In this document: piece after piece, positions 17,242-25,142 of the stretch | Layout: every line of letters begins with the position of its first letter | Numbering within the stretch: the first letter of the stretch is position 1 | NCBI GenBank assembly: GCA_016806145.1 | Contig: CP063166.1 | Span: forward strand, 5,828,001 to 5,892,000 | Length of the DNA: 64,000 nt | From: Variovorax paradoxus | GTDB taxonomy: Bacteria; Pseudomonadota; Gammaproteobacteria; Burkholderiales; Burkholderiaceae_C | Direction: 5' to 3' | Made by a program: the position numbers and the translations under genes | Notes under the pieces: generated by a model | Seen by the model: only the letters and a program-made list of their open reading frames with translations | Told to the model about the DNA's origin: nothing | Databases searched by the model: none

Positions 17242-17850
17242 ATGACGTTGTTGGAAAACCACCCGGAGAAGAACATCATTCGCGCCCAGCTCCGGCAGAA
17301 CATCCTGCTCAAGGACCTGAACGAGAGCGAGCGCGCCGAGCTCGAGGCGCACCTGGTGATCGTCGACGGCAACAAGGGCGATTTCCTGCTGCACCAGGGG
17401 GTGCGGGAGATGGAGCAGTACTTCATCCTCGACGGCATCCTCAAGCGGGTGGTGAGCAACCCGGAGGGCAAGGAGATGATCCTGCGCTTCGCCGACGAGA
17501 ACGACATGGAGACCAGCTACGCGGCCATGCGCCTGGGCACGCCCACGCCCTACGGCATCGTCTGCGTCACCAAGGCCCGCGTGGCGAGCCTGCCGCTGAA
17601 GGAATGGACCGCCTTCCTGGCGAGCCATCCCCAGACCAAGGAACTGTTCGAGTTCCTTGTGATGCGCGGCATGAGCGAGATCATGGCGCACACCATCACG
17701 CTGCACCTGCTGGACGCGCCGGGCCGGGTGCACCGTTTCCTGCGCAAGCACCCCGAGCTCGTGGACCGCATCCCGAGCAAGGAGCTCGCGTCCTACCTCA
17801 ATCTCTCCGCGGAAACCCTGAGTCGGCTGCGCAAGCGCGGGAAGATCTGA
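17242..17850 (+). CDS. Crp/Fnr-family transcriptional regulator
   Basis: A 202-aa regulator (204 aa if the in-frame GTG at 17236 is used). It has an N-terminal cyclic-nucleotide-binding-like beta roll (about 20-120), a dimer helix and a C-terminal HTH (IPSKELASYLNLSAETLSRLRKRG). The recognition helix carries E191, S194 and R195, the E-x-x-S-R set with which FNR and FixK read TTGA. There is no N-terminal cysteine cluster, so it should not be an oxygen-sensing Fe-S protein. The phosphate-binding motif for cAMP (G-E...R-S/T-A) is absent too, so the signal is unknown; an oxalate-pathway metabolite is a reasonable guess. It is transcribed away from oxc, and five matching boxes lie before oxalate genes. 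Confidence 0.92.
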   Translation: MTLLENHPEKNIIRAQLRQNILLKDLNESERAELEAHLVIVDGNKGDFLLHQGVREMEQYFILDGILKRVVSNPEGKEMILRFADENDMETSYAAMRLGTPTPYGIVCVTKARVASLPLKEWTAFLASHPQTKELFEFLVMRGMSEIMAHTITLHLLDAPGRVHRFLRKHPELVDRIPSKELASYLNLSAETLSRLRKRGKI

Positions 17851-17861
17851 GAGCTTCACGA

Positions 17862-17923
17862 ACCGCTCGGGCTGAGCTTGTGGAAGCCGTGCGCGAGGCT
17901 TCGACAGGCTCAGCCCGAACGGT
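17862..17923. repeat. Inverted intergenic repeat, probable terminator between convergent genes
   Basis: An imperfect 27-base inverted repeat (17862-17888 and 17897-17923) with an eight-base loop. The right arm contains GGCTTCGACAGGCTCAGCCC, a dispersed intergenic repeat familiar from many beta- and gamma-proteobacteria. Its place between the convergent crp-like and kinase genes and its stability suggest it ends both transcripts, although there is no T-run. Confidence 0.75.
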
Positions 17924-17935
17924 CGAGGGCCCGAT

Positions 17936-18772
17936 TCAGGTCTGCTTCGCCGACGCGAAACGCCGGGTCGTCGCCATCAGCCGCAGCTGGTTGTCCACCG
18001 CGCCCACGCCTTCCACCGCGGCCGTAACGGCCTCGGTCTGCGCGCGCTCGTCCGCGTCGAGCACGATGCCGCGCAAGCTCACGCGGCCGTGGTCGGCCTC
18101 CACCGTGACGCGGATGTCGGCCGTGGCCGCGCCGTCCTTGAGCGCCGCCTTCACGCGTGCCGCCAGCGCCATGTTGGCCAGCAGCGCGCGCGAACGCGCG
18201 GTCTCGGCGAACTCGGGCCGCGCCGCCAGCGCGCGGATCTGCGCCACGCAGCTGTCGACCGTGAGGCGGTCGGTGTTGAGCACCAGGTCGTAGAGCACCG
18301 GGTCGCCCCAGGTCACGCCGAACTGCGCATGCATGCGCGCCGCATGCGCCTCGTCGCTGCGCCGGATCTCGGCCTCGGCGAACTCGGCGTCGTCGGTCTC
18401 CAGGTGCGTCATCAGCCAGTCGATGCGCTTCTTGAGCGAGCGCGTGATGCGCACGCACACCACGTGCGGCACCGGTCGCAGCAGGCAGGTGGCGCCCCAG
18501 CCGCGCAGCACCACATTGCCGCGGTCGGCGAGCGCGAACAGTTCCTCGGCCGTGTAGAGCGCGAGGCTGCGCCGGTCGGCGGTGAGCCGCTCGACGAAAC
18601 CGGCCTTGCCGCCGCGCAGGCGGCCGATCAGGCTGGTCGAGACCTGCATGCGGTCGGCGACGCGCTCGATGACCTCGTGGCGCATCAGCTCCAGCCCCAA
18701 CTCCTCGGCGAGCTGAACCGACACGTCCTTGGCGAGCGAGCCCATTTCCTGGGTCAGTGCGATGACGGGCAT
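17936..18772 (-). CDS. Cytidylate kinase-like protein fused to a BON domain
   Basis: A 278-aa protein. Residues 1 to about 195 resemble the cytidylate kinase-like family (P-loop nucleoside kinase fold: VIALTQEMGSLAKDV at the start, then VVLRGWGATCLLRP and the lid-like RITRSLKKRIDWL). Residues about 208-270 form a BON domain (VTVEADHGRVSLRGIVLDADER... VDNQLRLM), usually a phospholipid- or protein-binding module. The classical GxxGxGK loop is altered, so the substrate is open. It follows tctA by 16 bases and ends the tctCBA operon. Its proximity to a transporter regulated with oxalate genes suggests a signalling or regulatory kinase role, without proof. Confidence 0.8.
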   Translation of the reverse strand: MPVIALTQEMGSLAKDVSVQLAEELGLELMRHEVIERVADRMQVSTSLIGRLRGGKAGFVERLTADRRSLALYTAEELFALADRGNVVLRGWGATCLLRPVPHVVCVRITRSLKKRIDWLMTHLETDDAEFAEAEIRRSDEAHAARMHAQFGVTWGDPVLYDLVLNTDRLTVDSCVAQIRALAARPEFAETARSRALLANMALAARVKAALKDGAATADIRVTVEADHGRVSLRGIVLDADERAQTEAVTAAVEGVGAVDNQLRLMATTRRFASAKQT

Positions 18773-18788
18773 GGCATGGCCTCCGTGC

Positions 18789-20318
18789 TCAATCGACCGG
18801 CCGCTCGACGGCGAACTCGTCGGGCTTCTTCGGCTTGAAGAGCGCCAGCAGCTTGGCGATCAGCGGCCAGAACAGCAAGGTGAGCGCCAGGGTGGTGATG
18901 CCGCCGACCAGCGGGTTCGAGAACATGATCATCACGTCGCCCTGCGACACCAGCATGGCCTGGCGGAACGAGTCCTCGGCCTTGTCGCCGAGCACCAGCG
19001 CCAGCACCAGCGGCGCGAGCGGGAAGTCGAGCTTCTTGAACAGGTAGCCGATGACGCCGAAGCCCAGCATGAACCAGATGTCGAGCATCGCGTTGTGCAC
19101 CGTGTAGGCACCAATGGCGCAGATCACGATGATCACCGGCGCGATGATCGAGAACGGGATGCGCAGGATCGAGGCGAACAGCGGCACCGTGCTCAGCACC
19201 ACGATCAGGCCGACGATGTTGCCCAGGTACATGCTCGCGATCAGGCCCCAGACGAAGTCCTTCTGCTCGACGAACAGCAGCGGCCCGGGCTGCAGGCCCC
19301 AGATCAGCAGGCCGCCCAGCAGCACCGCCGCGGTCGGCGAGCCCGGGATGCCGAGCGCCAGCATCGGCAGCAGCGCGCTGGTGCCGGCCGCGTGCGCCGC
19401 GGTCTCGGGCGCGACGACGCCCTCGGCCTCGCCGGTGCCGAACTTCGAGCCGCGCTTGGACATCTTCTTGGCCAGGCCGTAGGCCATGAACGAGGCCGGC
19501 GTGGCGCCGCCCGGGGTGATGCCCATCCAGATGCCGATCAGCGAGCTGCGCAGCGAGGTCATCCAGTACTGCGGCAGCTGCTTCCAGGTCTGCAGCACCA
19601 CCTTCGGATCGATCTTCGCGCTCTTGCCCGAGAACTTCAGGCCCTCTTCCATCGACAGCAGGATCTCGCCGATGCCGAACAGGCCGATCACCGCGATCAG
19701 GAAGTCGAAGCCGCGCATCAGCTCGGGCTGGCCGAAGGTCAGGCGCAGCTGGCCCGTGACCGTGTCCATGCCCACGCTGGCGAGCGCGAAGCCCAGCGCC
19801 ATCGAGGCCAGGATCTTGAACGGCGAGCCCTTGCCCATGCCCACGAAGCTGCAGAAGGTCAGCAGGTAGACCGCGAAGAATTCGGGCGAGCCGAACTTCA
19901 GCGCGAACTTCGCGACCAGCGGCGCGAGGAAGGTGATCATCACCACCGCGAGGAAGGCACCCACGAACGACGAGGTGAAGGCCGTGGTGAGCGCCGCGCC
20001 CGCGCGGCCCTGCTGCGCCATCGGATAGCCGTCGAAGGTGGTGGCCACCGACCACGGCTCGCCCGGGATGTTGAACAGCACCGAGGTGATGGCGCCGCCG
20101 AACAGCGCCCCCCAGTAGATGCACGACAGCATGATGATCGCCGAGGTCGGCGACATCGTGAACGTGAGCGGCAGCAGGATCGCGACGCCGTTGGCACCGC
20201 CCAGTCCGGGCAGCACGCCGATCAGCACGCCCAGGATGATCCCGACGAACATCAGGCCGATGTTGGTCGGTGTCAGGATCACCGAAAAGCCCTGCATCAG
20301 GGCACCGATTTCTTCCAT
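18789..20318 (-). CDS. tctA: Tripartite tricarboxylate transporter, large permease (TctA)
   Basis: A 509-aa inner-membrane protein with about 11-12 hydrophobic segments. It is the large membrane subunit of TTT transporters that import carboxylates using a periplasmic receptor. Family hallmarks are the glycine-rich GVLPGLGGANGVAILLPLTF (residues about 33-52) and the GITPGGATPASFMAYG segment (about 265-280). It lies 22 bases after tctB. The carboxylate is unknown; because the operon carries the oxalate regulon box, oxalate or a related dicarboxylate is a sensible hypothesis. Confidence 0.95.
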   Translation of the reverse strand: MEEIGALMQGFSVILTPTNIGLMFVGIILGVLIGVLPGLGGANGVAILLPLTFTMSPTSAIIMLSCIYWGALFGGAITSVLFNIPGEPWSVATTFDGYPMAQQGRAGAALTTAFTSSFVGAFLAVVMITFLAPLVAKFALKFGSPEFFAVYLLTFCSFVGMGKGSPFKILASMALGFALASVGMDTVTGQLRLTFGQPELMRGFDFLIAVIGLFGIGEILLSMEEGLKFSGKSAKIDPKVVLQTWKQLPQYWMTSLRSSLIGIWMGITPGGATPASFMAYGLAKKMSKRGSKFGTGEAEGVVAPETAAHAAGTSALLPMLALGIPGSPTAAVLLGGLLIWGLQPGPLLFVEQKDFVWGLIASMYLGNIVGLIVVLSTVPLFASILRIPFSIIAPVIIVICAIGAYTVHNAMLDIWFMLGFGVIGYLFKKLDFPLAPLVLALVLGDKAEDSFRQAMLVSQGDVMIMFSNPLVGGITTLALTLLFWPLIAKLLALFKPKKPDEFAVERPVD

Positions 20319-20340
20319 TTCGCTTGTGCTCCGTGAGGTG

Positions 20341-20865
20341 TCAGTAGCCGAGGAACGAGAGCGGATCCAGAGCGCCCTTGAACAGCGGCACCTTGAACCA
20401 GACCTCGAACATGAAGAAGAACAGCGTGTTCACGGCCAGCGCCGCAAGCGCCGCCTTGACCCAGGAGTACTTGCCCAGGATCACCATGAACAGCGCGATG
20501 TAGACCGCCGAGGCCACGTACAGGCCCAGCAGCGCGATGCCCAGCACGTAGACCAGCGCCGGCAGCAGCACCGAGAGCACGCGCTTGAGCTGCTCGCGGT
20601 CGACGAAGACCTCGGTGTTGCGGTTCTTGCCCAGCAGCGACTGGTAGAGGATGCCGATGCCCGAGATCGTGATGATCAGGCCGATGAAGAACGGGAAGTA
20701 GCCCGCGCCCGGACCGTCGCTGGTCCAGCCCGCGCCGAGCCGGCGGCTTTCGAAGACCACCACCAGGCCGGCCACCAGCAGCAGCAATGCCACCACCGCC
20801 TCGACCTTGTTCGTGGCCACGCCCGTGCGCGCGGCCGGGTCGGATACGTTGTCGTCGTGCTCCAT
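20341..20865 (-). CDS. tctB: Tripartite tricarboxylate transporter, small permease (TctB)
   Basis: A 174-aa membrane protein with four predicted helices, the small permease subunit of the TTT system. I chose the ATG at 20865, which has a GGGGGC element nearby; a longer reading upstream has no family support. The N-terminal 20 residues are polar and cytoplasmic. It is weakly conserved in sequence, as is usual for TctB, but its place between tctC and tctA is diagnostic. Confidence 0.92.
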   Translation of the reverse strand: MEHDDNVSDPAARTGVATNKVEAVVALLLLVAGLVVVFESRRLGAGWTSDGPGAGYFPFFIGLIITISGIGILYQSLLGKNRNTEVFVDREQLKRVLSVLLPALVYVLGIALLGLYVASAVYIALFMVILGKYSWVKAALAALAVNTLFFFMFEVWFKVPLFKGALDPLSFLGY

Positions 20866-20919
20866 GGAGCCCCCATCGTGTTGTTGTCGAGAAAGAGAGA
20901 AAACCGGGCGCGACGCCAC

Positions 20920-20935
20920 GCGCCCGCGCGGGCGC
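20920..20935. promoter_or_regulatory. Perfect GC palindrome between tctC and tctB
   Basis: GCGCCCGCGCGGGCGC is fully self-complementary and lies in the 130-base gap after tctC. A hairpin here could stabilise the receptor mRNA and reduce read-through, giving more receptor than permease, as is common for binding-protein operons. Confidence 0.5.
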
Positions 20936-20995
20936 ATGCTCACGTCGTCCGATGCATCGCGGCGGCGCGCCCGGCCGCCGGTGCCTTCTTGCGTC

Positions 20996-22024
20996 CTACT
21001 TGCTCGCGGCCAGGAAGCCGGCCTCGGTCATCAGCGTCTTGTGCGTGATTTCCGCGCTGGCGAGCCACTTCTCGAAATCGGCACCGGTCATGAAGGTCGG
21101 GTTGAAGGCACCCTTCTCCATGTATTCCTTCCACTCGGGCGTGGCGGCCACCTTGGTCAGCAGGTCCTTGTAGAAGGCCAGTTGCTCGGGCTTGACGCCC
21201 GGTGCCATGAAGATGCCGCGCAGCATCGTGTACTTGGCCGGCACGCCCGCTTCCTTGCAGGTGGGCACGTCGTTCCACGACTGCGTGTCGGTGACCTTGG
21301 CCTTGAAGGGCATGCGCTCGTCGTCGAACACGCACAGCGGGCGCAGCTTGCCCGCGCGCCACTGGGCCACCGCCTCGATCGGGTTGTTCACGGTGGAGTT
21401 CACGTGGCCGCCCACCAGCTGCACCGCGACTTCGCCTCCGCCCTTGAAGGGCACGTAGATGAACTTGGTGCCCGTGGCTTTCTCGAGCGCGACCGTGATG
21501 ATCTGGTCTTCCTGCTTCGAGCCGGTGCCGGCCATCTTGAACTTGTTCGGGCCCGCCGCCTTCACCGCGGCGATGTACTCGCCCGCCGTCTTGTAGGGCT
21601 GCTCGGCGTTGGTCCACAGCACGAACTGGTCGAGCGCCAGCATCGCCACCGGCGTCATGTCCTTCCAGTTGAAGGGCACGCCCGTAGCCATCGGCGTGGT
21701 GAAGAGGTTCGACAGCGAGATGATGATCTTGTGCGGATCGCCCTTGGCTTCCTTCACCGAGAGAAAGCCTTCGGCACCCGCGCCGCCCGACTTGTTGACG
21801 ACGATCAGCGGCTCCTTCATCAGCTTGTACTTGATGACGATGCCTTGCAGCAGCCGGCCCATCTGGTCGGCGCCGCCGCCGGTGCCGGCGGGGATCACGA
21901 ACTCGACGGGCTTGGCGGGTTCCCAGGCCCATGCGGGGGTGGCGGCTGCCATGACCGCGGCGGCGGCGGTGGCGACCAGGACTCGTGCGCGACACGCGCC
22001 GAGGCGCGCAATGAAATGCTTCAT
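20996..22024 (-). CDS. tctC: TTT-family periplasmic substrate-binding receptor (TctC/Bug)
   Basis: A 342-aa Bug-family receptor. Residues 1-33 form a signal peptide (basic start, alanine-rich core, cleavage after ATPAWA), followed by a two-lobe binding protein with FVIPAGTGGGADQMGRLL at about 42-59. The ATG at 22024 has AGGAGA upstream; longer starts are unlike the family. Several residues differ from the usual Bug pattern (for example NKSGGAGAEG where tricarboxylate receptors have N-x-x-GAGG-x-I-G). This is common and does not give the ligand. It heads the tctC-tctB-tctA-kinase operon, with the regulon box 98 bases upstream. Confidence 0.94.
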   Translation of the reverse strand: MKHFIARLGACRARVLVATAAAAVMAAATPAWAWEPAKPVEFVIPAGTGGGADQMGRLLQGIVIKYKLMKEPLIVVNKSGGAGAEGFLSVKEAKGDPHKIIISLSNLFTTPMATGVPFNWKDMTPVAMLALDQFVLWTNAEQPYKTAGEYIAAVKAAGPNKFKMAGTGSKQEDQIITVALEKATGTKFIYVPFKGGGEVAVQLVGGHVNSTVNNPIEAVAQWRAGKLRPLCVFDDERMPFKAKVTDTQSWNDVPTCKEAGVPAKYTMLRGIFMAPGVKPEQLAFYKDLLTKVAATPEWKEYMEKGAFNPTFMTGADFEKWLASAEITHKTLMTEAGFLAASK

Positions 22025-22121
22025 CTGTTGTCTCCTGCTGTAGAGGGTGCGCTCTTTTTTGTCGTGAGTCTGAGCCGGATCCGAACAGCGCAGATGGTGC
22101 GCGTGCGCGAAACGCGCCGGC

Positions 22122-22135
22122 TTGATCGCGGTCAA
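22122..22135. promoter_or_regulatory. Crp/Fnr-type operator box (tctC)
   Basis: TTGATCGCGGTCAA is TTGAY-N4-GTCAA with one change from the other boxes. It lies 98 bases upstream of the tctC start codon and ties the transporter to the oxalate regulon. Confidence 0.68.
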
Positions 22136-22249
22136 TTTTTTGAAGATTCCGTATCGGGGTAAGCCCACCCCGCGATGGGCCGCGGCGAGCCGCGCGCGGA
22201 GCGGCGCGGGGCCATTTTCGGCGAGCCGGCCCCGCCCTCCGGGAGCCTC

Positions 22250-22267
22250 GGGTAAACCCTATAAAAT
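22250..22267 (+). promoter_or_regulatory. Promoter with GGGTAAACCCTATAAAAT element
   Basis: The 15 bases GGGTAAACCCTATAA are identical to 4579-4593. They run into TATAAAAT, a likely -10 box, 43 bases before the ATG of the 79-aa gene. Confidence 0.62.
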
Positions 22268-22309
22268 CGATGCCCCTTCCCCGTGTCCCGTTCCCAGGAG
22301 TCTCCAGCC

Positions 22310-22549
22310 ATGCCCAGCCTCGACCGATCGTCCGCCCCCGCGAAGCTGCTGCGTCGCGCCACGGTCGTCCTCAAGAGGCTGGCCTTCGAGGCCGACATGC
22401 TGCTGGGCACCCTGCTGAGCCCCAACAAGGTCATCGCCGAGGTCGAGCAGATGCGCGCCCTGCAACGCCGCGCCGACCGCATCGAAGCCACCGACCCGGC
22501 CCGCGCCGCCGCCCTGCGCTGGCACGCCTCGCGCGTCGGGCTGCGCTGA
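22310..22549 (+). CDS. Small protein, 79 aa, unknown function
   Basis: I do not recognise the family. The ATG at 22310 has CCAGGAG upstream and a promoter element 43 bases before it; an in-frame GTG at 22283 is less likely because it precedes that ribosome site. The product is basic, helical and soluble. It has a hydrophobic stretch (ADMLLGTLL, about residues 28-36) and an arginine-rich second half (ALQRRADRIEATDPARAAALRWHA) that may form a coiled coil. It lies just upstream of tRNA-Arg and shares its promoter motif with the 45-aa gene at 4638. Confidence 0.72.
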   Translation: MPSLDRSSAPAKLLRRATVVLKRLAFEADMLLGTLLSPNKVIAEVEQMRALQRRADRIEATDPARAAALRWHASRVGLR

Positions 22550-22607
22550 GCGCGGGCGCGCTGTCGCAGGAAAGACCGGACGAACTGGTAAAGTCCAGCC
22601 GCCCACC

Positions 22608-22682
22608 GTCTTCGTAGTTCAATGGATAGAACGGGGTCCTCCTAAGACTCAGATACAGGTTCGATTCCTGTCGAAGGCACCA
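22608..22682 (+). tRNA. tRNA-Arg (anticodon CCT)
   Basis: The cloverleaf is complete. Acceptor GTCTTCG (22608-22614) pairs with CGAAGGC (22672-22678). The anticodon stem GGGTC/GACTC holds loop CTCCTAA with anticodon CCT at 22641-22643. The T arm CAGGTTCGATTCCTG and an encoded CCA end (22680-22682) are present. It reads AGG codons, which are rare in this genome's style. Confidence 0.96.
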
Positions 22683-22737
22683 GTCCCGCGGCCGCCGGGC
22701 ACGAGAGCCACTGTTCGAGATGCTCTCGAATACCGGA

Positions 22738-23796
22738 TCAGCCCCGTGGCACGGTCTCCAGGAACCGCCGTCCTTCCTCGGCCCAGGTGGCAGCCATGGA
22801 AACCGTCGCATGTCCGCAGGTGTCCTGGCTTGCCGGCAGCAACAGACAACGCGCGCCCGGCAATCGACCGACAACGGCCTCCACAACTTCCGCCTCCGGG
22901 GGATTGCGCTCATCGTCGGCCGAGTTGATCGCCAGCACGCGAGCCGAGATGCGACCGAGGTTCGGCTCCGGGTCGTAGTCCCGCGCGGCCAGCCATTGGA
23001 AGATCAGATCGTTGGCATCCGCCACGAAAGGCATCGCCCTTCTCAGTTCGAGCCAGCGATCCGCCGCTTCGGGTCTTGGCGCTGCCGCCATCAAAGCCAG
23101 TGCGCCTCCGTTTGTCGCGACGTTGAAGAATTCCCACGCCGTGCGCAAACTCGGCGGCTGCTTCACGTAGTCTCCGTTCGCCCATTGCGGATCGTCGCGG
23201 ATCGCATCGACCATGAGTCGCCTGAGCATCCAGTTCCGACCGGACATCGGTGCCGGCTGGCATGCCATGGGGATCAACGCATCCATCAGTCCTGGATAGT
23301 GAACGCCCCAAAGCCAAGCGTGCATGCCCCCCATGGAAACACCCAGCACCAGCCGCAGATGCTTCAGCTCGAGTGCCTCGGTGACGATGAGATGCTGCGC
23401 GCGCACCATGTCTTCGTAGTTGTACCGGGGAAACCGGGCTCGCAAGCCATCGGAGGGTTTCGCGCTTCCACCATGCCCGATCGCGTCCGGGAGCACGATG
23501 AAGTGCCGCGCGGCGTCGAGTGCCTGTCCAGGGCCGAACAGGGCACCGCCGAACTCCGCCGACAGCAATCGACTGCCGCTGCCGGAAGTGCCATGAAGTA
23601 CCAGGACCGGATCGCCGGACGGGTTTCCCAGCACGGTGTAACGCAGTCTGAGTTCAGGCATCACCTCGCCGGTATGGAAGCGGAAGTCGCGCGCGATGAA
23701 CTCACGAATGTTCGGTGTCCGCCAGTGCGCCGGGTCGGATGGCCCTTCTTGCCGCGGGAAGGTCACGGGATCGATTCCAGGATTGTTGGCAGCCAA
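22738..23796 (-). CDS. Alpha/beta hydrolase (homoserine acetyltransferase/MetX-like fold)
   Basis: A protein of up to 352 aa with the alpha/beta hydrolase fold. The nucleophile is S154 in GVSMGG, and there is an oxyanion/HG motif (VLHGTSGSGSRLL, about 66-78), a candidate acid in INSADDERNPP and a catalytic histidine in CGHATVSM near the C-terminus. The closest pattern is the MetX-like branch, but this cluster holds a monooxygenase, so hydrolysis of a ring-cleavage or ester intermediate is more likely than methionine synthesis. The start is uncertain: TTG at 23796 gives full length, and a GTG ten codons later has a better upstream GGA. It is the last gene of the 27.5-22.7 kb operon. Confidence 0.82.
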   Translation of the reverse strand: MAANNPGIDPVTFPRQEGPSDPAHWRTPNIREFIARDFRFHTGEVMPELRLRYTVLGNPSGDPVLVLHGTSGSGSRLLSAEFGGALFGPGQALDAARHFIVLPDAIGHGGSAKPSDGLRARFPRYNYEDMVRAQHLIVTEALELKHLRLVLGVSMGGMHAWLWGVHYPGLMDALIPMACQPAPMSGRNWMLRRLMVDAIRDDPQWANGDYVKQPPSLRTAWEFFNVATNGGALALMAAAPRPEAADRWLELRRAMPFVADANDLIFQWLAARDYDPEPNLGRISARVLAINSADDERNPPEAEVVEAVVGRLPGARCLLLPASQDTCGHATVSMAATWAEEGRRFLETVPRG

Positions 23797-23802
23797 GTTG
23801 GA

Positions 23803-25020
23803 TCAGCCAGGTTTGGCGGCACGCGCGACACCCAGGTCAACGGTGCGCTTCGATCGGGCCAGCAAGGCCAGCAGCGCGAAGCCCATCGACACCACGCCCT
23901 GGAATTGCCATGCGGCATCGAAACCCCAGGTGCTCGCAATCCTGGTGAAAAGAGGCGGGATCGTGGCGCCTCCGATGGCAACGATGCTCAGCATCAGGCC
24001 GATCGCCGTCGGTACGTCGGAGATAGTCAAGCCACTGTCGGCTTCGCCGGGAATCGACACCCAGGGAACGAAGGCCACGATGAGTCCGACACCGACGACG
24101 GCCGCGGCGATCTGCAGGCCGAGCAGATCGAGATGCGGAATCAGGAAGAACATGGCGCCTTCCGCGAAACAGGCGATGAGGAAGGTCGGCAGACGCCCCA
24201 GGACCTTGTCCGTCAGCCAGCCGCCGATGACGCCGCCCACGATGCCGCCGAAGAACAGGATGGCGCCGATGGCCTGGCCTTCCGACGCCGCGACGTTGAG
24301 CCGCTCCTGCGCATAACTGCCGAGCAGGTTTGCCGCACTGAAGTAGCTCCCATAGGCGCCCAGCAAGGCGATGCCCATGATCCACAGACTCCGGTTGCCG
24401 AAGATGCGGCGCAGCGAGTTCCGATCGAGGTGATGTCCTTCGAGCACATCGTCGCTGCTGCTGGGCGGCGACGGAAAGCAGGCGAGCAGGAACACCAGCG
24501 TGGCAACGCCGACGCCCGCCGCTGCGAACATGGCCTGCCTCCAGCCGAGCGCATCGACGACCATGCCCCACCCGTAGAGGCCGATGGCAGCGGCGATGGT
24601 GAAGCCGACGCCCTGGATGATGCCGTTGGCTGTCGCCAGCTCCTTGCCGCGGAACCATGCGGCCGTCAGTCCCACGGCGCTGCCCATGGTCACCGCCCCG
24701 CCGACGCCGCACAGCAGGCGGCCGACGAGCAGGATCTCGAACGTCGGAGCCCAGCCAGTCACGGCCGTCCCGATGGTCTCGACGACCACGCCGGCGATCA
24801 TGGCGGCGCGCATCCCGTAGCGCTCGGCAAGCCACCCGGCAGGGATGTGCATGACGCCGTAGCCGGCGATGAAGGTACCCACGATCAAGCCGATCTGCGT
24901 GAACGAGATGTTCAGGTCCTTCACGATGCCGCCGAAGGCGGGCACGACGCTGAACCAGTTCAGCGGAAACTGAAGGAAGGCGATGAAGATGATCGCCAGT
25001 GCGAACCATCGGTTTTTCAT
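23803..25020 (-). CDS. MFS transporter (organic/aromatic acid type)
   Basis: A 405-aa major facilitator with 12 predicted helices. The ATG at 25020 has AGAGGAC upstream. Loop motifs include GYGVMHIPAGWLAERYGMRAAM (helix 2-3, family motif A region) and GGWLTDKVLGRLP in the second half. It lies six bases upstream of the hydrolase and 122 bases downstream of the flavin reductase. It probably imports the substrate of the pathway encoded here; the substrate is unknown. Confidence 0.88.
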   Translation of the reverse strand: MKNRWFALAIIFIAFLQFPLNWFSVVPAFGGIVKDLNISFTQIGLIVGTFIAGYGVMHIPAGWLAERYGMRAAMIAGVVVETIGTAVTGWAPTFEILLVGRLLCGVGGAVTMGSAVGLTAAWFRGKELATANGIIQGVGFTIAAAIGLYGWGMVVDALGWRQAMFAAAGVGVATLVFLLACFPSPPSSSDDVLEGHHLDRNSLRRIFGNRSLWIMGIALLGAYGSYFSAANLLGSYAQERLNVAASEGQAIGAILFFGGIVGGVIGGWLTDKVLGRLPTFLIACFAEGAMFFLIPHLDLLGLQIAAAVVGVGLIVAFVPWVSIPGEADSGLTISDVPTAIGLMLSIVAIGGATIPPLFTRIASTWGFDAAWQFQGVVSMGFALLALLARSKRTVDLGVARAAKPG

Positions 25021-25142
25021 GATGTTGTCCTCTCGACGGAATGGAAGCTTGTGGAAAGAGCGAGGCGAAGGCATCCCCGTGCGGCCCGTGGCGGGCCGCA
25101 TCGATGGAGCAAGCGGATGGGTCTGGCGGTCCGGAAAGACGT

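Noticed and set aside
17242..17850. Assignment of the Crp/Fnr protein as an oxygen-sensing FNR
   Set aside because: No N-terminal cysteine cluster; only one cysteine is visible (in IVCVTK), so an Fe-S sensor is not supported.
22738..23796. Homoserine O-acetyltransferase (metX) for methionine synthesis
   Set aside because: The fold matches, but the gene is the last of a monooxygenase operon and no methionine genes are nearby; I kept a general alpha/beta hydrolase call.
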